Positions 30,381 to 40,377 of a stretch of 64,000 nucleotides of DNA are shown here, piece after piece. The stretch spans positions 6,949,001 through 7,013,000 of the forward strand of contig OX621234.1 in the NCBI GenBank assembly GCA_951640165.1. Reading direction: 5' to 3'. This DNA is from Pseudoips prasinana. Lineage: Eukaryota > Arthropoda > Insecta > Lepidoptera > Nolidae. Made by a program: the position numbers and the translations under genes. A model generated the notes under the pieces. It was not told where the DNA came from and did no database searches. It worked only from the letters and a program-made list of their open reading frames with translations. Position 1 is the stretch's first letter. Each line of letters begins with the position of its first letter.

Positions 30381-31667
30381 ATAGGTCTTTACCTATGAAA
30401 TTGCCGTTTTGTATGAAAAAATTTAAACGAATTTTTTTCATGAATTTTTTATTTGTATTAATCGAAGTAATCACCCATGCAATCAATGCATCTTTGCCAT
30501 CGCAGTGGCAGTTTATTGATGCCCTTCTTAAAGAAATCAGCTGGACGGGAGGCAACAAATTCTTCAAAGGCATTTTGTACTGCCTCTCGGGTATTGAGTT
30601 TTTTTCCCGCCAAGAAGTTATCCAAATTCTGGAAAAAGTAGTAGTCTGTAGGCGCAAGGTCTGGTGAGTAGGGCGGATGACGGAGAGCTTCCAACCCCAG
30701 TTCTTGCAACTTGGAGACCGTCTGCTGTGCAGTATGAGGTCGCGCGTTGTCGTGCAGGAGCAGCGGAGACGAGCGATTGACCAATGCTGGTTGGAGATGC
30801 GCCAGCTTCTCCATCATTGTGCTCAGTTCTTCACAGTACACATCTGCAGTAATGCTCACCCCGTTTGGTAAGAAGCTGTGATGAATCACACCGGCGCTAG
30901 ACCACCAAACAGTGACCATCACTTTTCTAGGGGTAAGTTTTCGTTTAGGGCATTGTTTAGGTGCTGAACCAGGATCCAACCAACTTGCTGAGCGCTTGCG
31001 GTTATCAAACAGAATCCATTTTTCATCGCAGGTAACAATGCGGTTCAAAATTCCTTCATTTGTGTGTCTGTTGAGCAGTGCAAGGCACGTCTCGACGCGT
31101 ACTTCGCGCTGGCGATCATTGAGTTCGTGGGGCACCCATTTGTCAAGCTTTTTTACCTTGCCAATTTGACGCAAATGGACCAATATTGTTTTGACGCTAA
31201 CGTCGAAAGCTGCTGCTAATTCAGCCGTAGATTGTGTATCATCAGCTTCCACAACCGCCTTTAATTCGTCATTGTCGACCAAAGTCTTCGGACGACCGCG
31301 AGGTTCATTTTTCAGGTCGAAATTTCCAGAACGGAAGCGAGCAAACCAATAACAGGTGGTGCGTTGGTTTGTAGTGTTAGCTCCGTAAACGTCGTTGATG
31401 TTGCGTGCCGCTTGTGCCGCGTTGCTGCCACGACGGTACTCATATTCCATAATTACTCGAATTTTTAACGTATCCATGATGACGGAAAAGATTGAAATGC
31501 GATGAAAATGTAACACTAATCAATAAAGAAATGACTACTTTTGGAAAAAAGAATCCATGTTTTTAAAATAAAATTAATTTGAAATTAGAATTCTTAGCCA
31601 AACAAAAATTATTTTGATTTGAAATGGCCAGTACTGCAGAACGGCAATTTCATAGGTAAAGACCTAA
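30381..31667 (-). mobile_element. Complete mariner element, 1287 bp
   Basis: Terminal inverted repeats 30381-30408 and 31640-31667 (TTAGGTCTTTACCTATGAAA and on) match over 28 bp except the outermost base. TA flanks both sides (30379-30380, 31668-31669), the duplicated target of Tc1/mariner elements. Length matches classical mariners (~1.28-1.3 kb). It contains one transposase frame on the minus strand. Confidence 0.93.
30458..31516 (-). CDS. mariner transposase, full-length open frame
   Basis: A 352-codon frame with no stop. A more usual start is the Met at codon 14 (base 31477), giving 339 residues, the family norm. Layout from the first Met: paired helix-turn-helix DNA-binding region (~20-120, with GRPKT at 75-79), linker WVPHEL (127-132), then the DDE catalytic domain with D164 in VTCDEKW, D256 in LLHDNARPHTA and D291 in YSPDLAPTD. 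There are exactly 34 residues between D256 and D291, the D,D34D signature of mariner. It would act in the nucleus, binding its own inverted repeats and reinserting at TA. YSPDLAPTDYYFF and the TTAGGTCTTTA termini suggest the cecropia-type subfamily, but that was not tested. Nothing visible disables it. Confidence 0.93.
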   Translation of the reverse strand: MLHFHRISIFSVIMDTLKIRVIMEYEYRRGSNAAQAARNINDVYGANTTNQRTTCYWFARFRSGNFDLKNEPRGRPKTLVDNDELKAVVEADDTQSTAELAAAFDVSVKTILVHLRQIGKVKKLDKWVPHELNDRQREVRVETCLALLNRHTNEGILNRIVTCDEKWILFDNRKRSASWLDPGSAPKQCPKRKLTPRKVMVTVWWSSAGVIHHSFLPNGVSITADVYCEELSTMMEKLAHLQPALVNRSSPLLLHDNARPHTAQQTVSKLQELGLEALRHPPYSPDLAPTDYYFFQNLDNFLAGKKLNTREAVQNAFEEFVASRPADFFKKGINKLPLRWQRCIDCMGDYFD

Positions 31668-31949
31668 TATTAGATAATTGAGGAAGGCTTGGGTCCAGCA
31701 TTCGACTTATTTTCCGCTGTTATCATGATGATGATCACGCAAAATTTGTTCGCAAACCATGAGTTTGACCTTAGATCAATTCTGGTTAGGTTTATTCTGT
31801 TTTCGTTCGAAGGCGCCTTCTTCAATCTTGTTGACTGGTTTGCATGTGAAACTTATAATTCCATGTCTCCTCCACATCACAAGTAACAATATATTTTGTT
31901 AACGTAGGATCGGATACAAACGTGAATTTTTTTGCCCGTTTTTATAGAT

Positions 31950-32005
31950 AATGGTTCGGAACCCTTCGTGTGTGAGTCTGACTCGCACTCGGCCGGTTTT
32001 TTTAT
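31950..32005 (-). repeat. R repeat tip
   Basis: GTTCGGAACCCTTCGTGTGT and TCGGCCGGTTTTTTTA: the reversed head only. Confidence 0.6.
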
Positions 32006-32179
32006 AGTTTTCAATATGGATGTTCAGGGCAGAATTTTTGATGACGAAAATGAAACGATGCACTGACCTATGACGAAACTGAGAAGCTTTTGACCAATCT
32101 GACATAAACGTTAATTTAATAAAAAAAAACATATATAAATACAACTTACCTGGTATCCTTGCGCAAAAAGTAAAAATAA

Positions 32180-32490
32180 TAAAAAAATAGGTACTCATAC
32201 GTGCATCGACTAAACACCTCATACACTCACATACCACACACACTCACACATAATTTTGCTCAAACTTTTCTTGTTACGTAGTTTTACTGTGAATATGGTC
32301 AATACTCCATGGGGTGGGGGACCTGGTGACTTGAAATACAGGCCTACTAGAGCCTAGTTTGGGCATCAGTCTTCCACAATATTTTTGTTTGATGATGCAA
32401 AAATGTTCAATGTCTGTAACCATAACGTACCACTATGTACCATGTTATAGTATTGTGGAGAGAAATAAATAATATTGATTGATTGATGTG
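32180..32490 (+). mobile_element. LINE 3' UTR, same family as 10740
   Basis: CATGGGGTGGGGGACCTGGT, TTGAAATACAGGCCTACTAG and GGCATCAGTCTTCCACAATA match the minus-strand UTR at 10.86 kb. It ends GTGGAGAGAAATAAATAATA and (ATTG)n. A 5'-truncated copy without coding sequence. Confidence 0.65.
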
Positions 32491-32521
32491 TGTCGATCAA
32501 TGTATAGGTTTATTGAATAAC

Positions 32522-32874
32522 ATACATACATAGACTCACGCCTGTTTCCCAGAGGGGTAGCCAGAGACAACGGATTTCCATTTGTCGTGATCTTTGCTCA
32601 CGTCTTTTGCCTCGATTACTGTCATTATATTCTTCATACATGCTCGCCGGTTTAGGGTACTTCTGACCTGCCCTTTTTTGAGAACGTCTCCGATCTGGTC
32701 AGAGAATGTTTGACGTGGTCTTCCCCTTCCGGTTGTTCCATTCACACAGGCCAGGTATACTTCTTTGGTCAATTTTCTTTCACTCATTATTTCTAAATGG
32801 CCAAACCATCTCAGCATTCCTTTTTCAATCTTATTGTATAAACAGCTAGTAAGTACGCTAAGTGCCTCATACAT
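32522..32874 (-). pseudogene. LINE ORF2 C-terminal fragment
   Basis: Minus-strand frame: [77 protein letters not shown] and YPSGKQA before the stop. It is the tail of the LINE ORF2 family also seen at 16370, 17125, 23850 and 40378, well after the RT domain. The frame is clean over 112 codons, then truncated at its 5' side, with an ATACATACATA tail. It has no independent function. Confidence 0.8.
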
Positions 32875-32879
32875 AATAT

Positions 32880-33100
32880 ATACAATTTTGCGCTTGATAT
32901 GATTGCTGCAATAATCAAGCCAGGCGCCGACGCAAGGAAGGCTTATGAACGATTACCTACATTATCTTAATTCCATACTTAAATCAAGATGCCTAAACAC
33001 ATATATACATAGAGAACTTTCAAATAAGTACCACGAAGAGCTCTAGGGTCTATCCGGGCACCACTGAGCCGTTACAGTAACGTAACAATTTGCACGCGGT
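32880..33100. other. Unassigned stretch left of the satellite
   Basis: No frame or family recognised. Confidence 0.4.
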
Positions 33101-33159
33101 TTTTTATTACACACTGTTTTATTAGCTCGCCATAAGAAACACAATATTAGAGATATTCT

Positions 33160-35709
33160 GATGTAACAATTACAAGGTCATTACACAATTAGCGGATGAA
33201 GTCGCGGGCGCAGCTAGTACAAAATAATTGATACAAAGAAATGTTTGCTCTCACGATATGTAACCTTAACCTTGCGGAGTGATTGATTCCACTATACCTA
33301 ATGGGTGTCTATTACCCGTCGACAAGCGTTAGAGTAACGCGCTTAATATAACAATTACAGAATCATTACACAATGCGCGGATGAAGTCGCGGGCGCAGCT
33401 AGTACAAAATAATTGATACAAAGAAATGTTTGCTCTCACGGTATGTAACCTTAACCTTGCGGAGTGATTGATTCCTGTATACCTATGGGTGTCTATTACC
33501 CGTCGACAAGCGTTAGAGTAACAGGCTAAATATAACAATTACAGAATTATTACAAAATTTGCGAACAAAGTCGCGGGCACAGCTAGTACAAAATAATTAA
33601 TACAAAGAAATGTTTGCTCTCACGTTGTGTAACCTTAACCTTGCGGAGTGATTGATTCCTGTATACCTGATGGGTGTCTATTACCCGTCGACAAGCGTTG
33701 GAATAACGCGCTTAATATAACAATTACAAAGTCATTATATTAGGACAACGTCGCGGGCGCAGCTACTACAAAATAATTGATACAAAGAAATGTTAGTTCG
33801 CACGTTATGTAACCTTAACCTTGCGAAGCGATTGATTCCTGTAAACCTAATGGATGTCTATTACCCATCGACAAGCGTTAGAATAACGCGCTCAATATAA
33901 CAATTACAAAGTCATTATATTAGAACAACGTCGCGGGCGCAGCTAGTACAAAATAATTGATACAAAGAAATGTTTGCTCTCACGTTATGTAACCTTAACC
34001 TTGCGGAGCGATTGATTCCTGTATACCTGATGGGTGTCTATTACCCGTCGACAAGCGTTAGAGTAACAGGCTAAATATAACAATTACAGAATTATTACAA
34101 AATTTGCGAACAAAGTCGCGGGCACAGCTAGTACAAAATAATTAATACAAAGAAATGTTTGCTCTCACGTTGTGTAACCTTAACCTTGCGGAGTGATTGA
34201 TTCCTGTATACCTGATGGGTGTCTATTACCCGTCGACAAGCGTTGGAATAACGCGCTTAATATAACAATTACAAAGTCATTATATTAGGACAACGTCGCG
34301 GGCGCAGCTACTACAAAATAATTGATACAAAGAAATGTTAGTTCGCACGTTATGTAACCTTAACCTTGCGAAGCGATTGATTCCTGTAAACCTAATGGAT
34401 GTCTATTACCCGTCGACAAGCGTTAGAATAACGCGCTCAATATAACAATTACAAAGTCATTATATTAGAACAACGTCGCGGGCGCAGCTAGTACAAAATA
34501 ATTGATACAAAGAAATGTTTGCTCTCACGTTATGTAACCTTAACCTTGCGGAGCGATTGATTCCTGTATACCTGATGGGTGTCTATTACCCGTCGACAGC
34601 CGTTACAGTAACGCGCTAAATATAACAATTACAAAGTCATTATATTAGAACAAAGTCGCGGGTACAGCTAGTACAAAATAATTGATACCAAGAAATGTTT
34701 GCTCTCACGGTATGTAACCTTAACCTTGCGGAGTGATTGATTCCTGTATAACTAATGGGTGTCTATTACCCGTCGACAAGCGTTAGAGTAACAGGCTAAA
34801 TATAACAATTACAGAATTATTACAAAATTTGCGAACAAAGTCGCGGGCACAGCTAGTACAAAATAATTAATACAAAGAAATGTTTGCTCTCACGTTGTGT
34901 AACCTTAACCTTGCGGAGTGATTGATTCCTGTATACCTGATGGGTGTCTATTACCCGTCGACAAGCGTTAGAATAACGCGCTTAATATAACAATTACAAA
35001 GTCATTATATTAGGACAACGTCGCGGGCGCAGCTACTACAAAATAATTGATACAAAGAAATGTTAGCTCTCACGTTATGTAACCTTAACCTTGCGAAGCG
35101 ATTGATTCCTGTAAACCTAATGGATGTCTATTACCCGTCGACAAGCGTTAGAATAACGCGCTTAATATAACAATTACAAAGTCATTATATTAGGACAACG
35201 TCGCGGGCGCAGCTACTACAAAATAATTGATACAAAGAAATGTTAGCTCTCACGTTATGTAACCTTAACCTTGCGAAGCGATTGATTCCTGTAAACCTAA
35301 TAGATGTCTATTACCCGTCGACAAGCGTTAAAATAACGCGCTCAATATAACAATTACAAAGTCATTATATTAGAACAACGTCGCGGGCGCAGCTAGTACA
35401 AAATAATTGATACAAAGAAATGTTTGCTCTCACGTTATGTAACCTTAACCTTGCGGAGCGATTGATTCCTGTATACCTGATGGGTGTCTATTACCCGTCG
35501 ACAGCCGTTACAGTAACGCGCTAAATATAACAATTACAAAGTCATTATATTAGAACAAAGTCGCGGGTACAGCTAGTACAAAATAATTGATACCAAGAAA
35601 TGTTTGCTCTCACGGTATGTAACCTTAACCTTGCGGAGTGATTGATTCCTGTATAACTAATGGGTGTCTATTACCCGTCGACAAGCGTTAGAGTAACGCG
35701 CTTAATATG
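33160..35709. repeat. Satellite array, ~14 units of 180 or 185 bp with higher-order structure
   Basis: CAGCT of the conserved motif TCGCGGGCGCAGCTAGTAC falls at 33211, 33396, 33580, 33760, 33940, 34125, 34305, 34485, 34665, 34850, 35030, 35210, 35390 and 35570. Spacing is 180-185 bp. Unit types by their variable bases run: two leading units, A-B-C, A-B-C-D, A-B-B-C-D. Each unit contains ~60 bp of a Helitron 3' end, including GAAGTCGCGGGC...CTAG, plus ~120 bp of other DNA (AATTGATACAAAGAAATG; TAACCTTAACCTTGCGGAGT; GCGTTAGAGTAACGC). No coding frame. Confidence 0.93.
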
Positions 35710-35900
35710 AAAATTGCAAGTGCAGTGGCAACTTATAATGGACTAGTTCCGTCCTTCGACGTACATAAACTTGTGCTCCTTTAACAAACCAGTAGTGCAC
35801 GTCGTGCTTTACAGTGACGACGTGTTTGCTGTATCTGTAAGTATTGAGACGTATTTCCATTCGGGTAGCGTTTTCCCTATTTATATAATTTTGGCTAGAT
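35710..35900. other. Unassigned stretch right of the satellite
   Basis: A short open frame ends at a GTAAGT at ~35838, but there is no matching acceptor or recognisable protein; see rejected items. Confidence 0.3.
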
Positions 35901-35904
35901 GTTA

Positions 35905-36130
35905 TTGTATACTTTTCACGCCGGAGGTCGTGAGTTCGATTCCCACCCAGTACTGATATTTGTTGTTTGTCCTGACTCTGGATGTAATAATCTATATAAG
36001 TATGTATTTACAAAAGAAAAATAGTATATGTAGTATAGTATGTCAGTTATTTGGTTTCCATAGTATACAAGCTCTGCTTAGTTCGGGATTAAATGGCCGT
36101 GTGTTAATAATGTCCCAGGATATTATTGTT
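35905..36130 (+). mobile_element. SINE-2 copy
   Basis: CTTTTCACGCCGGAGGTCGT, GAGTTCGATTCCCACCCAGT, TATTTGGTTTCCATAGTATA, TGTCCCAGGATATTATTGTT. Confidence 0.8.
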
Positions 36131-36277
36131 ATTGTTGTTTTTGTAAATCCACTCTACTTCATATATTACCAATATCAATTTACAAATGATTCTGGCCTGT
36201 AATGACTTCGAAACCATTGATTACTGAATGAAATGTAATACTTCTCACTTAGTTTTCAAATGTATATAAATAATTCA

Positions 36278-36420
36278 AACAAAATAAATAAAAAAGGTTT
36301 TTTTTCTCGTAGACTTCAAAATGTTTGTAGTAATATAGTTAAATATATCTACATAATTATTTCTTATTACATATAGATATTTAGGTACACGGATTGTATG
36401 AAAACATTTATGAAATTTAT
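36278..36420 (-). mobile_element. LINE 3' UTR fragment, reversed
   Basis: AAATAAAAAAGGTTTTTTTT, GTTTGTAGTAATATAGTTAA and GATATTTAGGTACACGG match the reversed 3' end described at 13330. Confidence 0.6.
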
Positions 36421-36433
36421 TTTATTAGTAATG

Positions 36434-36680
36434 ACTAGCTGTGCCCCGCGGTTTTACCCGCGTTATACTTTATAAATTATCACAGCTTCTCCCTCCTCAG
36501 TAGGCGATAGTGTAATAATATGTAGCCTATATGTTGACCCGACCTCTTAGTAATATTCATGCAAAATTTGAACTAAATCCATGCAGTACTTTTTAAGTTT
36601 AGCCCGGACATACATACAGACAAACAGACAAACATTCTCAAAACTATATTTTTGGCATCTTTATCGTTTTTTTAACTCAA
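36434..36680 (-). mobile_element. Helitron, truncated
   Basis: CTAGCTGTGCCCCGCGGTTT, ATATGTAGCCTATATGTTGA; it loses similarity after the ATATTTTTGGCATC position, so the 5' end is missing. Confidence 0.7.
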
Positions 36681-36764
36681 TATTAAGTTAATTTCAAAGA
36701 GATTATGTTTAGGTTTAATTATCGAAATTTATGGTGTATTATTTCTTATATGCGTCGCTAATCT

Positions 36765-36995
36765 ATCTATATCTATGTATATAAAAATCAATGCCACTTT
36801 TCGTTGTAATGTTATAACACAACAACGCCTTTATCAATTTGGCTAATTTTGGTCTTGAATAATTATTCGTGGAAGTCCAGGGAAGGTTTGTACGTAGAGA
36901 AAATTTAAAAAAGTGTAAAATCTTTCTATACTCCCATATACAAACAATTTGTACTAATACTTAACAGCGTAGCGAAGCACGTACCGGGCCGCTAG
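36765..36995 (+). mobile_element. Helitron of a second family
   Basis: Starts near TCTATGTATATAAAAATCAA and ends GCACGTACCGGGCCGCTAG. TC...CTAG termini without target duplication. Three bases separate it from the next Helitron. Confidence 0.65.
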
Positions 36996-36998
36996 TTA

Positions 36999-37310
36999 TC
37001 TATACATATAATAAAATCGCAGGAAAGTTAAAACTGTACATTGAATATTTTTTTTAAAGGATATTCGGGGCGTGATCTACAAACGATATCGAAGCCAAAA
37101 ATATAGTTATGAGAATTTTTGTCTGTTTGTCTGTATGTATGTCCGGGCTAAACCCAAAAAAAATGCATGGATTTACTTCAAATTTTGCATGAATTTTACT
37201 AAGAGGTCGGGTCAACATATAGGCTACATATTATCACGCTATCACCTACGGGGGAGGAGCTGTGGTTATTTATAAAACTTAACGTGGGTAAAACCGCGGG
37301 TCCCAGCTAG
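36999..37310 (+). mobile_element. Helitron, 312 bp
   Basis: TCTATACATATAATAAAATC to GGTCCCAGCTAG. The terminal stem CCGCGGG is shared by a following inverted copy of the last 26 bp (37316-37341). Confidence 0.78.
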
Positions 37311-37341
37311 TTTAGAAACTAGCTGGGACCCGCGGTTTTAC
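37288..37341. repeat. Perfect 26-bp inverted repeat at a Helitron 3' end
   Basis: Arms 37288-37313 and 37316-37341 around AG. The left arm is the Helitron 3' terminus plus TTT. Confidence 0.92.
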
Positions 37342-37599
37342 AATATTAGAATATGCGTCGCTAATCCTTTAACATGAACATATATATAGCCATAGGATTG
37401 GAACTTATATTAGTTTGGGTACATTTTAGGTACGGTAAATCCTGTTAAATCTTCGAAATTGTTGATTTTCTTTTTGATTCTAATGTCTGATTTTAATTCA
37501 TTATTCTTTGAAAAATTGTGTTGTCATGCTCTCGTTTGTAAAATGAGTTGCAGATTATAAATTCGCGCAGTCATACATTATTAATTAAAATCATTATTT

Positions 37600-37810
37600 A
37601 AGCGAAAACTTCTATAGGCGCGTTGAGCACATTTTGGCTGAACAAAAATCATGGACTCGCTTTATCGTCACGTCAAGCTTCCGATGAGTTATTTACAAAT
37701 AACTCATGTACTGTGTATATATGAGTACTTTTTGGATGAACAAAAAGCGTGCGCCATCGTCACGTCACGCTCCCCATGAACTAGGTATATATATATACTG
37801 TGTACATAGA
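37600..37810 (+). repeat. Family F segment
   Basis: GTTGAGCACATTTTGGCTGA, TCGTCACGTCAAGCTTCC, then GTACTTTTTGGATGAACAAA and GTCACGTCACGCTCCCCATG: two diverged units of the 56.4 kb minisatellite, reversed. Confidence 0.5.
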
Positions 37811-37814
37811 TAGA

Positions 37815-38190
37815 ACTCCTTGCGTTGTCGTAAATGTTACATCAAAATATCTCTAATATTTTGTGTCTCGTCGCAAACTTATAAAACATTCACATAAACC
37901 TTACATATTTCCATACTAACTGTCATCCCCTATTACTATTTTACACCATTGAGGGTGAAACATTCACAACTTTTTTTAAATTTTAGCTCTAAAAATGACG
38001 TTACTTCAATACAAACCCCCCTTTTTGAACCCCTTACAACCCGTTTTTACTCATTAAAAAGTAGCCTACGTCCTTTCTCGGGTTCCAGACTATCTGTCTA
38101 CCAAGTTTCATTTAAATCCGTTCAGTAGTTTTATCGTGAAAGCGTTACAGACAGACAGTTACTCTCGCGTTTATAATATTATTAAGTATT
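37815..38190 (-). mobile_element. Helitron, 3' end lost
   Basis: GTAAATGTTACATCAAAATA, CTCGTCGCAAACTTATAAAA, CTATCTGTCTACCAAGTTTC, and a right end reversing to ACTTAATAATATTATAAACG. The CTAG terminus is missing. Confidence 0.6.
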
Positions 38191-38271
38191 AAAAGTATAA
38201 AAAAAATAGTTTTTACTTCTATCGACAGTCCCGAAAGACTGCCCGTTTTTATGTTCAGTTTAACTTTTATT

Positions 38272-38541
38272 ACGGTCACCGTAGCCTAGTTGGTAGTGCT
38301 CCTGCCTATGAAGCTGGTGGTCCTTGGTCCACCCGGGTGGTCGAATCCCGGTAAGTGCAAATATTTGTGCGATGAGCACCAATATTTGCTTCTGAGTCAT
38401 CGATATTTTCTATGTATATAAGTATTTATCTATCTATATATGTATGTATATCGTCGCCTGGTACCCATAGTACAAGCTTTGCTCAGTTTGGGGCTAGGAT
38501 GATCTGTGTGATATTGTCCCTAGATATATTATTATTATTAA
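38272..38541 (+). mobile_element. SINE-1 copy with interrupted B box
   Basis: Standard head and tail, but between GGTGGTCC and TCGAATCCC a short insert containing the palindrome CCACCCGGGTGG replaces the usual TGGGT. The B box is therefore broken. Confidence 0.8.
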
Positions 38542-38547
38542 TTTGGA

Positions 38548-38735
38548 GTCATCCCGTGGGAGACGTAGCAGTCGACCGAAGGGAATATCTACCAGAAGAA
38601 AGTTCTTTCTGAGCACTATGACCATCTTACTGCGATCGCCAACCCGTCTGTCAAGCGTGGCGATTATGGCATATCCCCCAAGATGATTCTTGGGGAGGTT
38701 TTTGTTCAGCAGTGTATATTTTTAAGCTGTTATCA
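38548..38735 (-). repeat. Dispersed family D copy
   Basis: GCCATAATCGCCACGCTTGA and GACGGGTTGGCGATCGCAGT on the minus strand. It ends about 40 bp before the ArfGAP-like exon. Confidence 0.65.
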
Positions 38736-38772
38736 TCGTATGGAGTCTGTAATCATGAAATCTTTGTCCCAG

Positions 38773-38886
38773 GTTGGCGGGAACAAAAAAGCTCGTGATT
38801 TCTTCGAGTCTCAACCTGGTTACAAGCCGGCGCACTCTGTCGCTCAGAAATATAACTGCAAAGCCGCTGAAATGTATCGGCAAAAG
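38773..38886 (+). CDS. Internal exon resembling the end of an ArfGAP domain (ArfGAP1-like)
   Basis: A 114-bp exon, 38 codons, phase 0 at both ends. The acceptor is TCTTTGTCCCAG|G at 38771-38772 with a short pyrimidine run; the donor is CAAAAG|GTAAGT at 38887, a consensus match. The peptide begins VGGNKKARDFFESQPGYKP and ends QKYNCKAAEMYRQK. In ArfGAP1/2/3 proteins the catalytic zinc-finger domain closes with a GGN-AR-FFE stretch and KYN-KAA-LYR-KI, which this matches closely. Such proteins stimulate GTP hydrolysis on Arf1 at the Golgi and drive COPI coat turnover. The CxxC zinc finger and Arg finger would be on upstream exons, not found here. The C-terminal exons were not found either, so introns must be long and repeat-filled. 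ArfGAP1 is favoured over ArfGAP2/3 by ESQ-Y, but weakly. A retained pseudo-exon cannot be excluded. Confidence 0.68.
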
Positions 38887-39068
38887 GTAAGTAACTATTT
38901 TAAAGTCCTGCACAGTCAGATGCACCTATATGTATACACTTTTTTTTAATAAGGTTGAAACTTCAAAGTTCAAGGATTTTTATTGGTAAAATATATTTTA
39001 CAGGTCGATTTAGCTTAGTATGAGTGCCTAAGTGTATTTACGTAACGATCGATCTCAACAATATTTAG

Positions 39069-39208
39069 TTAAATATACATTTCAATGTCGATAAGGAGTC
39101 AAAGGAATAGAACGACTGCTCGATTAACCAGGTTTTCAGCTTATACTTAAAACTCGGCGTGATAAATACTTTAGATGGTAGTTTGTTGTAAATCGTTGTC
39201 GCCTTTTA
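39069..39208 (-). pseudogene. Jockey/CR1-type LINE ORF2 C-terminus
   Basis: The minus strand reads TIYNKLPSKVFITPSFKYKL and KTWLIEQSFYSFDSL, ending at a stop at 39069-39071. (I/F)YNKLP followed by FK-KL--WL is the usual close of Jockey-like ORF2. It is cut at its 5' side by the Helitron at 39217. The AT-rich stretch to ~38945 may be its 3' UTR. Confidence 0.72.
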
Positions 39209-39216
39209 TAATACTA

Positions 39217-39499
39217 CTAGCTGTGCCCCGCGGTTTTACCCGCGTTAAACTTTATACATTATCACAACTCGTCCCCCGTAGGTGATAGCGTGAGAATATG
39301 TAGCCTATATGTTGACCCGACCTCTTAGATATTCATGCAAAAATTGAAGTAAATCCATGCAGTACAGACAAACAGACAAAAATTCTAAAAACTATATTTT
39401 TGGCGTTGATATTGATTATAGATCGCGAACCAAGTATTCTTTAAAAAAAATATTCCATGTACAGTTTTGACTTTCCTACGATTTTATTATATGTATAGA
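39217..39499 (-). mobile_element. Helitron, 283 bp
   Basis: CTAGCTGTGCCCCGCGGTTT at left; right edge reverse complement of TCTATACATATAATAAAATC. Flanking host bases are A and T. Confidence 0.82.
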
Positions 39500-39579
39500 T
39501 AGTGTATCATTGAAGAGTTGTCTAAGTCTATCAATGGAATGTTGATAGCTGTACATATCAATGCAGCTCACTGTACATA

Positions 39580-39815
39580 TAGCTAGATGCTCTCACCGAT
39601 CCGTAAGTGATCGGCGAGGTAAAGCAATTATCGCGGTCAGTCCATAGATGGGTGACCACCAAAGTGGTTTAAGTTCTGAGCGTCTCCGTGCTTCGGAGGG
39701 CACGTTAAGCTGTCGGTCCCGGTTGTAGTCCTTAGACAACACTCGTTAAGCCATGTCAGAGGCCTACTGGACGGCTTGAACAACTCTGACACATTTCCCA
39801 TACGATAAATAAATA
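39580..39815 (+). mobile_element. 5S-rRNA-headed SINE copy
   Basis: Head GTAAGTGATCGGCGAGGTAA, GCGGTCAGTCCATAGATGGG, TGACC; body TGTCGGTCCCGGTTGTAG and GAACAACTCTGACAC; tail CGATAAATAAATAA. Confidence 0.78.
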
Positions 39816-40154
39816 ACTGTACATTAATGAATAAAAGCGAAAAAAGAAATGATTTACGTGAATTTCGTAAATCGTTTATCCAATTACGTTTGTTTATAGA
39901 GAGATTTATTGTTTAATTGTTCCGTCCAGTGACACTTGATCCCAAATTTGACTTCGGGGCGAATTAAGCGAATAATTGTTCTACAATACATTTTACAACA
40001 ATCACAACTTAAATGTTGTTTTTGAACATAATATTTATTTAAACTCTAAACTACTAAACATAATGCGAAACTATTACAATGTTTTGTCTTTATTTTGAGA
40101 AACTTGTTTTTTGTTTAAAATTAACGAGTACAAGGTACGCTTAGGTGTTCTTTC

Positions 40155-40245
40155 TAGTCGAGACTCAGAACAAGTACTTATGGGTCAGGCAAATAGTTTT
40201 CCTTTGCGGGAATTGAACCCGGGATACGAAGTGGCGAGACCACTG
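40155..40245 (-). mobile_element. SINE-4 fragment
   Basis: B-box-like GGGTTCAATTCCCGC on the minus strand, then TATTTGCCTGACCCATAAGT. Confidence 0.45.
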
Positions 40246-40377
40246 GTGCTTGTAATGGATAATCTCTTAAAGTACCTGCTTAAACTGATTTTAAATATCT
40301 TTAATCTATTGAAAGCTAAAAGAGAGAAAAATGAGCTATATTTTATTTTTGACAATAATTTTTGGTCTCCTAAACCG

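Noticed and set aside
30344..31169. Plus-strand frames at 30344-30667, 30677-30871 and 30912-31169
   Set aside because: All are antisense shadows of the mariner transposase.
33160..35709. CRISPR-like array
   Set aside because: Whole 180-185-bp units repeat with no short-repeat/unique-spacer pattern, in a eukaryotic context.
35771..35956. Possible exon (LCSFNKPVVHVVLYSDD) ending at GTAAGT
   Set aside because: A stop lies just upstream, no credible acceptor was seen, and the peptide matches nothing I recognise. One GTAAGT in 64 kb is not evidence.
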